In this document: positions 1 through 12,000 of the stretch, piece by piece
Numbering within the stretch: the stretch's first letter is position 1
Layout: each line of letters starts with the position of its first letter
Assembly: GCF_963855985.1 (NCBI RefSeq)
Contig: NC_087092.1
Span: forward strand, 14,012,001-14,076,000
Reading direction: 5' to 3'
Source: Ostrinia nubilalis
Taxonomy: Eukaryota; Arthropoda; Insecta; Lepidoptera; Crambidae
Length of the DNA: 64,000 bases
The notes under the pieces: model-generated
What the model saw: only the letters and a program-made list of their open reading frames with translations
The model's database searches: none
What the model was told of the DNA's origin: nothing
Program-made: the position numbers and the translations under genes

Positions 1-703
1 GTTACTCCTTCTTATTGCTCGCACGCTTCTAGGCGCACCAGGCTGTGTTCTCTCTGCGCAATGAGCATTTAATGACTCTTATATTTAGTACCAAACTTCA
101 ATGGTTAGAATACGTTTTTAATTATGGCCAAGCCAAGTTCTTATGCGTTACGAAAACTGCAAATATGTATTCTACACCAAAATTAATAATATTACCGGCA
201 CTGATAATGTGACCAGTATTACATATCGTTTTCCATATCAAAAACAGAAAAGATGTAGGTACCATTATTTATGATATAACAATTTGTAGTCAGGCCGATT
301 ACTGTTATAAATTATATTGAAAATATAAAAGCATTTTAAATTGATAAATATATGATACCATGCCATTTTACTTATTTACATTTTCGTTACCCCTAATTAA
401 CTATTTCATCGTATTTACTAACGCTTTTATATAACTAATTGCTTGATATTAACCCAGTTACATCAGAGAGAACACAGCGGTTCCGTTTCAATGCTGGTTG
501 CATTGACTCGCGACGTTTGGCACAAATGTTAAAACACTGACGAACCTGTACATACGAACGAATTGGCACAGTTTTATCAATACTTTAAACATACACTATG
601 TACATTTATAGGTGAAATATTATAAACTTTTTGCTGGCTTATATTGTTATCGCTTCTTTGGTTAGTTGTGGATTGTTTTATAAACAAATTGTTATCTTTA
701 TAG

Positions 704-1976
704 GCGCTCAAAAAGCAAGTGGCTCAATCCGGTGAGGAGGAAGAATTAGAATTTATTGAAGAGGTAAGCTGAAAAGCCTTTATTTGTTAAAATGTTATTA
801 AAATATACAGATGTAAACTATGACTTTTTAATGCCAGTATTAAAATTCGTATGTAGAATTGTTTTTGGCAAAAATCTAAATATTATTTTTTGTTGAGATG
901 TTCCTTGAGATTTACTATGATGGGTCTCTAATTTTATGCTTCACTATACAGTATGTAACAAAACCTCCGATTGTGATTCTAGTATTTAAATACAATATCT
1001 CTTTATGGGGGGTACAGTCAGCGTTAAATATGTAGTTCGTGATACCCAAAGTAGTCAAAAACTTCGCACACGTCTTTGTTACAATTGGAATAAGGTTGTG
1101 TTGTAAACTTTTGACCATTTTGGGTGTCACGAACTTTGACGCTGATTGTACCAATTTCAAGAACTTAAAAAACACTTCCCCAAATTGCAACGGTTATAGT
1201 CTGGTCGCCGAGCACGTAGAATTATGGCCAATGACTCCCAAGTTACCTATCCTTATCGCTCGCGCGTAACTACAGCAAGTCAAAGAACTCTTTTAAATCG
1301 CAAAGTGTGTGTGAAAGAACTCTTGTCAAAGAACTTTAAATCGTAAGGTGTCAGTGATAGCAACCATATTGCTGTCGCGACTGTGCAACGGGCGGCCGCA
1401 GTTAGTGTGCGAGCAAGACAGCCACATAATGAGGGCTATCGTTTTTATACTTAACAGTTGGCAGACCTGGCGATTGACAGGACCTTACTCTACAGTGGCG
1501 CCATCTTGATGAGTGCAAATACGATAGTCCTCCTACCACTTTCGCGCTCACCAGTTGGTGCCACTGTCTTCGCTACTAGCAAGTGACAGGACCTTACTCT
1601 ACAGTGGCGCTAACTGGTGAGCGCTAAAACGATAGTCCTCATTACGCGCGAGCGATAAGGATGGGTAGCATGGGGTCATTGGACAAAATTCTACGTGCTC
1701 GGCGACCAGACTAGTTCTGTATAAAATTTTCTGAAGCTTCAATATTGCGTGCAGGAACTAGCGTCATGCAGCGAGAGCGAGCGTCGGGTTCGCTACGAGG
1801 CTCTCGACGCCGCGTTGCAAGCGTTGCACGCTCGGCCTCGCGCCATCCGCTCGTGGCCGCGCCTGCGCCGGCTGCAGCGCGACCTGGAGCTACTTGCGTT
1901 CGCCGTCGTCGCGCCCGCGCCCCCCGCGCGCCCGCAGCCGGCTCCGCCGCCGCCACAGCTACCCTCCACCGCATAG
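704..1976 (+). CDS. 3' end of an unidentified protein-coding gene (two last exons)
   Basis: Two exons join in phase. Exon 704-763 (AG before it, GTAAGC after it) reads ALKKQVAQSGEEEELEFIEE. Exon 1755-1976 (acceptor GTGCAG) adds 73 residues and stops with TAG at 1974-1976. The joined tail is acidic, then rich in Arg, Leu and Ala with heptad-like helical spacing (ERRVRYEALDAALQALHA), and ends in a Pro/Ala-rich low-complexity stretch. The second exon is far more GC-rich than its surroundings, as coding exons here often are (compare Bre1 exon 5). The intron between them holds at least two foldback transposons. I do not recognise the family; a coiled-coil C-terminus is all that can be said. The start of the gene lies upstream of the window. 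Confidence 0.6.
1015..1148. mobile_element. Short TIR element with TA target duplication
   Basis: Inverted ends CAGTCAGCG...TAGTTCGTGA and TCACGAAC...CGCTGATTG are flanked by TA on both sides. They match the ends of the much larger element at 21302-23664, so this looks like its internally deleted relative (MITE). It lies in the intron of the unidentified gene. Confidence 0.7.
1197..1713. mobile_element. Foldback element (MITE) with about 70-bp inverted ends
   Basis: The left end TAGTCTGGTCGCCGAGCACG and the right end, its reverse complement, enclose about 520 bp. The ends continue inward through the GTCATTGG and CCTTATCGCTCGCGCG blocks. Shorter relatives occur at 17970-18118 and 18745-18881. 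A second repeat (1428-1643) is nested inside. Confidence 0.75.
1428..1643 (+). repeat. Nested repeat, second copy inverted at 30672-30883
   Basis: About 215 bp beginning with TAATGAGGGCTATCG and ending with CGATAGTCCTCATTA, so it has inverted ends itself. Internal blocks such as GACAGGACCTTACTCTACAG occur twice. The same sequence is found reverse-complemented at 30672-30883 in a Bre1 intron. Confidence 0.7.
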
Positions 1977-1990
1977 CGGACACAATAGTT

Positions 1991-2215
1991 CAGCGGTTCC
2001 CGAAAGGTGGTCCGCGGAACCCTGGGGTTCCGTGGAAAGGCCGCAAGGGTTCCGTAAAAAATATCATCCCACGTTTCGTGACCGACGTTGTTCGCTCGCA
2101 CCGACTTGTTTACGCACAAGGGAGGGGCAGGGCGTGCGGGCGGAGTAGTACGGGGGTTCCGCTAGGAAAAGTATAATCAATTAGGGTTCCTTGGCAAAAA
2201 AAATGGGAAACCCTG
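1991..2215. mobile_element. Non-autonomous hAT element with 8-bp target duplication
   Basis: The ends CAGCGGTTCCC and GGGAAACCCTG are flanked by identical 8-bp copies CAATAGTT (1983-1990 and 2216-2223). Repeated GGGTTCCG blocks inside resemble Charlie/SPIN-type hAT families. It sits directly after the stop codon of the unidentified gene, so it probably contributes to that gene's 3' UTR. Confidence 0.75.
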
Positions 2216-2221
2216 CAATAG

Positions 2222-2437
2222 TTACTACCCGTTCGCGATAAGTTTGCCGCTGGCGATATGACGTCACTCGAAGGAATGCGTCTATAACTTTAGCAAACTA
2301 TATTGAAAATCTTTTTTATTTATTAATATTGATAAAAATTTTATATTTGCGTAAAATAAAACACTTAATTGCGTTTAATCACTAACAAATTGCGTGCATT
2401 CCACGGACCGGCAAACTTAGCGCAAACGGGTAGTAAT
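2222..2437 (+). mobile_element. MITE with ends TTACTACCCGTTCGCG, copy 1
   Basis: The inverted ends TTACTACCCGTTCGCGATAA and CGCAAACGGGTAGTAA enclose about 215 bp with an AT-rich centre. An inverted second copy lies at 33956-34194. The left edge abuts the hAT element. Confidence 0.7.
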
Positions 2438-5400
2438 AGACTGGAGTGGAAGGTCTATGCCAAGGCTGGCCGAATAGATTTTCCAAATAAGCAAAAAGAC
2501 TGTGGCTACGCCGGGCTACAGCTTTTTGAAAATCAAAGCAAAAGCAAAACAATACAAATTCATAAGGCCGTTTAACTCGCTGGCGGGCAAATTCAAATGC
2601 TTTGGCGCCCCCACTTCGTGGTCAGCCTTGGTCTATGCAATAGATGTGGTCTATTGATTCCATCGTAACAGAGACTAACAACTAAACTAGCTTCATATTG
2701 ACGTGGAAGGTCTACGCGACCGCGTCACAGGGGTCAGGGAATCACAGTTAATATCAGTATCAGCGTCATAAACCATGGATTAGCCTAGCATACTTTCATA
2801 GACTGTTGATGTGGAAGTCAATGCGATTGATATGGTCTTGATTCCATCTCCACAGGAACTAACAGTCAGGTTCATAGAATACGTTAAAGGAAGGTCTACG
2901 CGACCGCGTCACAGGGAACCACGAACTAACTATAAACTATCACTCATCTTCATACTTACATAAGCTATGGTGACGTAGAAGGTTAATAGTACAGAAATTG
3001 CGCCAGTCTTTTGACTATAATGAAGAGGATTTATATGTCGGACGCGACTGTCATAACACCCACAACTAACCCTACCCGTCGCTAGCGTAAGACCACACCC
3101 CCAGTGCCCCCACTTTCGTCTACTGATTAACGACTTTAAGAAATGAAACTACCCAGTGTCATAGAGATAGCTACTTACTGGACAACTTACGAGGCCAAAA
3201 AAACTCATTGATAATTAATTGCAATCGTTGTTCAAATATAGTCTAAAAATTTGATAATTACAATGTTCTGAAAAATAGTGACACCTATTTACTAATTCCA
3301 TTTAAATAAGTGTAAACATAATGAATTTATTAATAATATTAGATATGACATCATTTGCTTCTCGCAACTTGCATAATGCATTCTGTTTTTACTAAAAAAA
3401 AGTTTTTTATTATATTTAAATTATACATTTTGAAAAGTCTTTATCTGGCATATTATGCTTTTCAATGAATTAATTATAAGTAGAATTCCACGCTTGATCA
3501 CCATGCAAGTTGTATGTACTACCAATATAAAGTTCTTTCCTCTTTTACTGTCTATATTACATTATTAACGAAAAGAAAAATAGAGAATTCAATTCAAAGC
3601 ATAGAACATGACAAATCTTAATGAAATCGTAATTTAAAAAAACTAGTTACTAAAGCCCGTCAAATTATTAAGCCTTTAATCTCCGTCCTGGAACCTCCAT
3701 GACAGCTTGCCAATAGAATTTATGTATATTAGAAGTAAATGGATTTAGAAATAGCTTCATGCGCAAAATGATGAGATAAATGAGAAATATCATCTGATGT
3801 GCTGAAATTGTGCATTTCTATTACTGTAGCGCAACGTCAACGAAAGATAGTTCGATTGTTAATATTGTAACTGTGTAATATTGCATTAAAGTCACAATGT
3901 AGGTAGTCGTTGATAAGGATGTTATGTATATTGTAGGTGCGCATCGGATGGTAAAATAAATAATTATTGATTGATCTCAGCATGCGTGGAAAGTACAAAA
4001 CAATAAATTATTAAATTTGTCCTTTCCCTATTGCGTTTGATGGTCCTATGAAAGATTTAAAAACAATGAATTCAATTTGCTAGAGAGAATAATAAATAAA
4101 TACATAACTACATATATTTTATTAAAATTAACTATTATTTAGGAATTTGCTTTGTAATATAGACTTATTTTTTTCATTCCTAAACGCATTTAAAATGTCT
4201 TATTCATATCACTAGGAATCTTGGAAGGTCAAAATTTATTAGAGAATATGGGTTGTATAAAAATCTAATATGTATCTATAAATCTAAAGTATTTTAAGTG
4301 CCATTAGCGCATAGGACGTCTAGTAGATAATTTTATCGCTGGTTTTGGGTGTAATACTTTTTCTTATCCTTCAACCAAGGATGAACTATTTCAAATTTAA
4401 ATTTATCAAACTACTATTGTGTGAAACTTCTAATCAAGTGTATTATCATCTAGTCAATATCATTCGATATTTTGTTAAAATCACTATACCTTTTTGCTGT
4501 AGCTCGTCTGCTTCAAGATGAAAAATAATAAATTATATTTTTATTAAAGTAAAAGAACAGAATTAAAAGAGATCCTTGCCTTTTCTAATAAATATTAATT
4601 AAGGTTATTGGGTCACTGAAATTATTAAAAATCCAATCACTTGTATAATGATTAGAAACACGAATTAAAAAGGTTACATGATTAAAAATTGTAACAAAAC
4701 GAGACTGATATTGTATTTATGTTGAATGTTGTTATTGGTCGTGTTGAAGTTTGTTAAATTGAATGGATTTTGGATTGTTTGAGATGTACACAAAAGATAA
4801 CGAAATACATTTGTAAACGTAAGCTGAAATGTTTAAACGCTTTTTATAATAGTAGTACAAACCGATAGAAGTGCTTTAATCAACCATAACATCGGTTATT
4901 GCTTACTAATGCTACTTATATTCTCGTAAGAAATCGAGAAAATCATTATGTATTGCCCAAGTCAGTTGATATTCAAGAAGATCCATTTGTTAATAAATCG
5001 CAAAATCGTGTGTTGTATATAATATGAATGTGTAAATAAATATATTGTGAATCATCTATGTCTTTTCTTTAGTCGACACCTTAACCTATCTTCTACCATA
5101 AGATATCCAAGTTAGCGCAATAATACACCCAGAATCTTGTTTGAGACATTTATTTGACATACTTCATTAAAATAATATTACATTTTGATGTGCGAGACTT
5201 TCGTCTTGCACCTTAGGATTTTTATAATCTTGACCTAAGCTTTAAATTTTGACATTGAACAATAAAACATTAATTGAACATCCATCTATTTAATCTACTT
5301 ACAACATCAATATTGTAATTAATATGAAGTTAAGACTCCAATCAGGGAAACTATAGTAAATGTATGATGAATTACAATAATTCTATGTAATCTAACTTCA

Positions 5401-8400
5401 ACTTGGAGTCATCTGGAGAAGATTGAATTTACTGTTAAATAACAAAAATAATATTCGGTTCAGTTTCATTATAAAAAGTGTGTACATGGTGAAAATTAAG
5501 ATTAGATACACCTTATTTACCAACAATATTTAAATATTAAATCGCTTATATTTATGGTCAAATCGCAAAGATTTGCGGAATCAGACATTGTGTTTTGAAA
5601 TAATTTCATATTTACTAGTTCTCATACTGAAAGTCAAAAGGACTCGCTTACATTGCCAAAAGCTGATTAAGCCTTGCAAGGCCACGCCACTACAATATGG
5701 CTGATAGAAGTCACAATGTTGTTTTTTTTTTTCTGTAACTGAATTAATTTGTCAATTCTTAATCAGCTTCTGGAAAGAGCGAGTAACCAACCTCCGCTCA
5801 AATAAACAAGAGCCACACGCCCAATGAAAATGTTTAACCTAAAATATATAAATATATCAGTCAGTGGGCTGTTAGTTATTCTATTTTCCTAACTACAAAT
5901 AATTACAGCGAAGTAGCGCAATCCATAGTGGTCCATACACACAGGCTCGTCTCATTTAATACCTATACAATATAATTCTTAAATAAACAAACTATATCCA
6001 CTTGTTCGATTTCATGATACTCTTAAATATTATACAACATCAATATAATATCTGATATACAAGATTAGCGAAATGCATTGACTAATGCAATTGCGTGAAC
6101 AATGTAATTCATATTTAAATACATGGAAAGCTATTATGAATAAGGAATGAATAAAACATCGTCTTAACCCGGATTAACTTATCAACCGTATCAGTTATTT
6201 ACCATTACATTTATACATGTAGTAAATTCAAAGTTACACACCGCTGCAATCACTAGGCTTATCCACTAGCCAGCAACGGAGACATAATTGTAATTTAAAA
6301 GGTTTAAATAGCTTCGTCTTTAGAAGCTATTGAGTTGTCAATTTTATCCGGATTTCTCAAGATACTATCGCTTTCATACATAGCCAGTCGTCATTTTCCA
6401 ACAAATATGCACAAAAAATAGAAAATTCAGACTCAATGATATTTTACTTTATTATTTACACAAAAAAAAATCAAGAAAAACTTCTAAGTTGTCAAACCAT
6501 TTTTCGTCAATAGAGAACAGAGTTCCCAAACCAACTTGCATAATTTAAATGTACAGTTTATGAAACGCATAGTTTCGCTGTCCCATATTGTTGTTTTATA
6601 TTTTTACAGAACTTGTTAAAATAAAATCACATCATTGCACATTTACATCGCATACTTTTGTTCAATGCTACAATTAACTTACGAACGGATTATGCAGTGT
6701 ATTTTCTCATTGTCACTATCACCTTGTAAGAACGAAAGCTTAGAGGACAATAACGATGACACAGATATACGAAAAGGGACAGCGATATTTTTGAAAAAAA
6801 TTACTTCAAATAAAGATTACATTAATTAATAATAATTTCAGTGCATATTCCACATCTTGGAATAACACAAGTTTGTGTCATGTGCTAAATACATAAATAG
6901 TGTTTTTACATTCTTGATCACTTGATAATAATCAAATCAATTGGCGTTCAAATAACATGAGATTAGAGATAATTATTTACCTACTTAACTAGCTAAGAAA
7001 TATTACGAGATAATATTACATGTCAACAAAGAAGAGTTTACTTGCACTCAGGTTCATTGTTCATTTTATTTATTTTATCGAACCTGCAGCAAAGTTTTTG
7101 GGGATATTTATGACTGATTTGTCACATAAATTATTACAACTTACCAGACTTCACCGAGTCTATACTATGTTAAGGATTTATGTTAGTAGTCGTACACATA
7201 ACATTAAATACAAAATTAGCACGAAACACTGACACTGGAGGTATCTGTACCTAAGAAGCATCGAACAAACCTAATAAGTCCATAGAAAAGTTACATAAGG
7301 TTTAAGAAATGAACAATATAGTTATTAATATCCATAGAAAAATTTGGTTAGTTTTGAGATATTACCAATTTTAGTTATTAATGTCCAGAGAAAAGTTCGA
7401 TAAGTTTTGAAATATGACCTATATTAGTTAGGTATTTTTTTAAATAGCCTTTTAATAGACATAGGTGTCAGTGTGACGTGCTAATTTTAGGACACCTTGT
7501 ATATCAATGGTACATTTTAAGTTGTTTGACATTCACATTCAATAAATTAAAACGTGATCAAATCGAGAGTGCGTTATTGAATAAGTGTGGTCGCCAAGAA
7601 AGCGACATTTACTCGATCATGCAACACAATAAATTCACCAAAGGTTCTAAAGTGTTTTATCACTACATGCAAACAACTGAGTAGGTTCCTGCGTAGTTTC
7701 GTTACGGGAGGAGTGTTTTTGTTTTAACAACCGTGAGACTTCAAAAATGTGATTACAGTGACAACAGACAACTGTAACGTCACACGACATCCCTCCGTCA
7801 CCACTCCACTGTCGCAGAAACTAACTTAGTTAAAGGTAGACGCTGCGTCTGTGACGCTTAGTTCGAAATGCTACCTTAAGTGCTATCCCTCTCTGTTAAG
7901 AACAGGTCACGTAGCCAATTGGAGCTTTTACTCTTCTTACACAATGCGTCACCTCAGGAGTGAACTGAAGAATGTGTCGGGGTCTTCAAAACTATCCCAG
8001 AAACGTGAACTCATTGGCTAATACAGGCGCACGTAAATCGCTTTTATTATTCACTAAATCGGTAATACCTAATTTGATAACATATTTTTTTCATTGCACA
8101 CAAATGTAGTAAGACTTGAAGCCTTTAGGCGTTTTATTTTGTCAACTATTTGAAGTAAAAAATATTAATATACAATGTGTGTTTTCTCCATAATTCTAAA
8201 TGTAGTACTCGCCCTTAATATTTATACCGCGTGAGACCATAATGAAAAGAAAGAAAATTCTGGATCTCCTGTATCTTTCGCTTTTGCACTTAACTGTTAA
8301 ACCACGAGAGTCAACTTTACACCATTAGCTGGTTATCTTTATCAAAATCTTACATTTAAAAATATGTGATATTTTTATAAGAAGTGCATGAACTCGTAAA

Positions 8401-8920
8401 CTTTGATATAAAAAGGGTGGCTCAAACGAGCAGTCAATTCAAACGATGGGAAGTGTTTTTCAAAGACGTTTTTGGAGATACTGAGGCTCTTCCGCCAGCC
8501 ATGGCGCAAATAATACCCCGATCTATCGTTTTTCAGGACACTAAAACGCACAGGAATATAACACGGTTAGCATACTTTACGACGTTTGACATTGTTAATA
8601 TTGATACGGGTTTCATTTTTGAATAAAAAAACCTCGGATGTATTTTAATTAAAACAAAATAACTATTGTTAGAAGGTTGCGTAATATAGGTACATACATC
8701 GTGCGACACATATACGACATTAAAATGTAACATTGTTACTTATTTAACACATCTCACACAAACCGTGTTTACAACCATGTCATGTTTACATAAAAATGTT
8801 CTAGCTAATAAATCGGTGCGCGAGCAGTTACATAGTTTTTTGCGTCTCTTGTGAAACGTGCGTCACATTACCACCCTGGTGTTGTGATGGTGTGACAAAC
8901 AGCCTGAACCCCGTAACAGT
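2438..8920. other. AT-rich intergenic region, no gene recognised
   Basis: Between the end of the leftmost gene and the end of Bre1 I find no convincing exon. Open frames here are short, AT-rich and unlike known proteins (for example the one ending at 8626). At about 2600-2960 there are diverged direct repeats containing GGTCTACGCGACCGCGTCAC at two places. The proximal part of 8640-9064 is probably Bre1 3' UTR. Confidence 0.5.
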
Positions 8921-9064
8921 ACTATTACGGGGTTCGGGCCCCGTAAGAGAATATAAACGTATCGATTTCAATGAAGCGTGTTACATTACCGGTCGTTTCG
9001 CCCTTTGTGATGATTTGTCCGTGTTCCGGGGTCCAGGCCCCGTAAGGCCCCGTAGACCGGGCGC

Positions 9065-12000
9065 TTAGGTGGAGAGGTACAGGCGATGGTAGTCGTTGGC
9101 GCCGAAGGCCGCGTTGCACTTGGGGCACTTGCGCTGGCGGGTCTCGTAGCGCGTGCGTAGGCAGTCCCAGCAGAACACGTGGAAACACTTCGTCAGGACT
9201 GCGTCCTTGCGTTTCACCTGAGGAACGAACGATGAACACTTAGTTATGTTTGTGCGGTAGATTTATGAAACTGTCAGCTGCAAATCTACTTTTATGCTAG
9301 AGTCAAGTTCAGTCAGTCACTTTAATGTTACAGTGAAGTGTTACATGAGTAATAAGAGATAATGGGGTCGGTCGAGTATAAGCAATAGGCGACAAAGGTG
9401 ATCGAGGTTCTTCCACCGCTTCTTAGCACCGATCGGTGCTATATCGACTGATATGGTGTCCCAAAGTGGGTTTGACAGGTGTTTGAAAGGAGGATAAACG
9501 TATAAAGGACTACTCGATCGAACGATCGACTCGATCCATATTAACACTTAATATCATTGGATATTACACTAGGCGCTATCTAGTCGCAAAATTCATCACT
9601 AGATCTCTGGAACCTGTTTGTTAAAGTTGGAAAACCACTTGTCTGGTAACCACCAGGCTTCCCTCCGGGGCAAACTTGACCTTCACTGGTTGGGTTTTTA
9701 TTGGCAATCAAGCTGTAGATCCTGGCTACATGAGTTGCAGCGGTGGGAACGACAGGTGGTAATAGTCCCGTTGGTAACCACCAGGCGGGCGGTCGTATAA
9801 CACAAGGAAGTATTCTAACCTTGCACGAGGGGCAGGTGAGCGTCTCCTTGTACTCGCGGATCTCCTCGAGCAGCACCTCGTCCATGCTGCTGCCGGCCTG
9901 CTCCATTTTCTTCATGCGCTCCGCCTTGCGCCGCAGGATCGCCAGCTCCTCCTGTTTATCAAACTCATTATCTAAATACACTCGGCATCAAATAAATCGC
10001 ACCTCCCGCCACAAGCACTTATCAAACGTATGTATCCCCATTTCCCACCAACATTGGTGCCATTTGAAAGCCTAGTTCTAAACTTCATTTCATTAAAGGA
10101 AGAATTTCGAGAATGCTTTAGTGCATTAAGTTCGCCTTATGTACAAATTTATTTTGGCATTAAAGTTTAAATAAATAAATAAAGGAAAGGTTTTTACCCC
10201 AAAAATGTATCTTTATAAGGATCCAGAGTCACTTCTTCAAAAAATAGGTAGTTACGCTATAGCCATTTTTATGACTATAAAACTGTTAAGTTGGGATTAA
10301 TCGCTATCCATCTGTTAAAGAGGACACGTGAGATCTTTATTTGGTTTTATAACCATAAAAATTGGTCTAATTGATCCCAGAGGTGAGCCCAAAGTGAGGT
10401 CTATTTTCAAGTCACATTTATGGTAAATGTCAATCATTTATTTAGAAATGAAATGTATTTTTCTTTAAGGATATTTATTGGGCTTTCAAATAACACCAAT
10501 ATTGTTGGGGTTCCATGATTGTGTCAAGAGAAAATCTTTAAAGTTCGCGTCGCGGAAGGTGCGGTTTATTTGATGTTGAGTGTACAAAAGGAGATACTGA
10601 CTGACTGACATATCAACGCACATCCTAAACGGCTAAACGTAGGCACTTGAAATTTGGAAGGGACGTAGCTTAGGTATCGTAGGGGTGCACTAAGAAAGGA
10701 ATTCCTGAAATTCCCACGGGAACGGTCCCCTAAGGGGGTAAAACGGGATCCACGCGCACGAAGTCGCGGGCGGCCGCTAGTTTATTATATGTATCTGTTC
10801 TAAACCAATACATATTAGCACCATCTATAAACTGTTTTTAAAGCGCCATGTATGGTTCTTCTTACTTTCTTACCAGACTAACTATAGTAACTAACTAATT
10901 CATAAGAACCATGAATGGATGCTTTTATCGATCGGTCGCACGGCCATATTACATTCCTCCCGAGTTTTTCCCCAACAGTATCTTAAATAAGTGGTGGTTA
11001 TGGAAGAGCCAGGTCCCCTAAGACAGGTATAAAATACTTAAAAGGAGCCCCCTGTCAGAATTTGAATCATGCATCATCTTTTAGCCAAGGGACCGCCCAA
11101 TGACCCGAGGGAAAGTACTTACTTCTAAGAATAATCATCGATTTCTTGACTACCAAATAGTGTGCCGATAATCTAATGAAGGTCGTGGCTAGTACCTGGA
11201 TGCGGGTAAAACAAGACCGGCAGTTGTGGAAGTCCGGAAACAGGACAAAGGCTTTGTCCAGCAGTAGACGGCAAAATGACTGAAATATCTAAGATGCAAG
11301 CGAGTCTTTACAAAGGTCATTTCAATAGCGATTATTTTTGAAAATTGAACTCACGTGTAGTCTTTTTGTTTTGTACGCTTCCGCTTCGAGCGCGCTCGTC
11401 TTCTCAGCGACGACCTGTTGCGCCTCCTTCATCTGCGCGTGGTATTTTTCTGTAACAAAATCATCGATATTATGAAATCATAAAGCAATTCGATAGCGAA
11501 AGCGAAGATTCGATATAGATATAGATATGGCTCTATCCAACTTTCTTTTGCGGCAGAGTAACCCTTCCAGCTACGCTATATTATTAGTGGATAGCACGTT
11601 AGGCCAGCGGACGACGAGAATAAGGCTACTGTTTCTCAAATTGGCACTAGCGACACTGACACCGTTAGATGGGCTATTGTCTCCTCTTTTCGTATGCTTT
11701 CGCACGGATCCGGGTGCGATACAATTACATTTGGATTGTGTCTGGAATTCGCCATTCAATTGGTTTTACCCAGCAGCGGCGTAAGGGGGGGCGGTCCGCC
11801 CCGGGTGTCAAGCATCAGTTGGTGACAAAAGTCGCGCAGATTAGTACTTACTGGTGCATCTGCATGACAAAGATCATGATACGATACGGGGGGAGGGGTA
11901 CAATTGGTATCATTATAGCTGATTCGTACATCTTTCATCTTCGAATCGGTAACCCAAAAATTCTGGGGGCCACCAGACCTGACCATTCTGGGGGGGTGCC

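Noticed and set aside
1711..2176. Several overlapping frames around 1.7-2.2 kb
   Set aside because: Only the frame joined to exon 704-763 by splice sites and ending at 1976 is supported; the others are shadows or run into the hAT element.
8384..8626. 80-codon frame in the left intergenic region
   Set aside because: No family resemblance, no splice or polyA context, and AT-rich composition like its surroundings.
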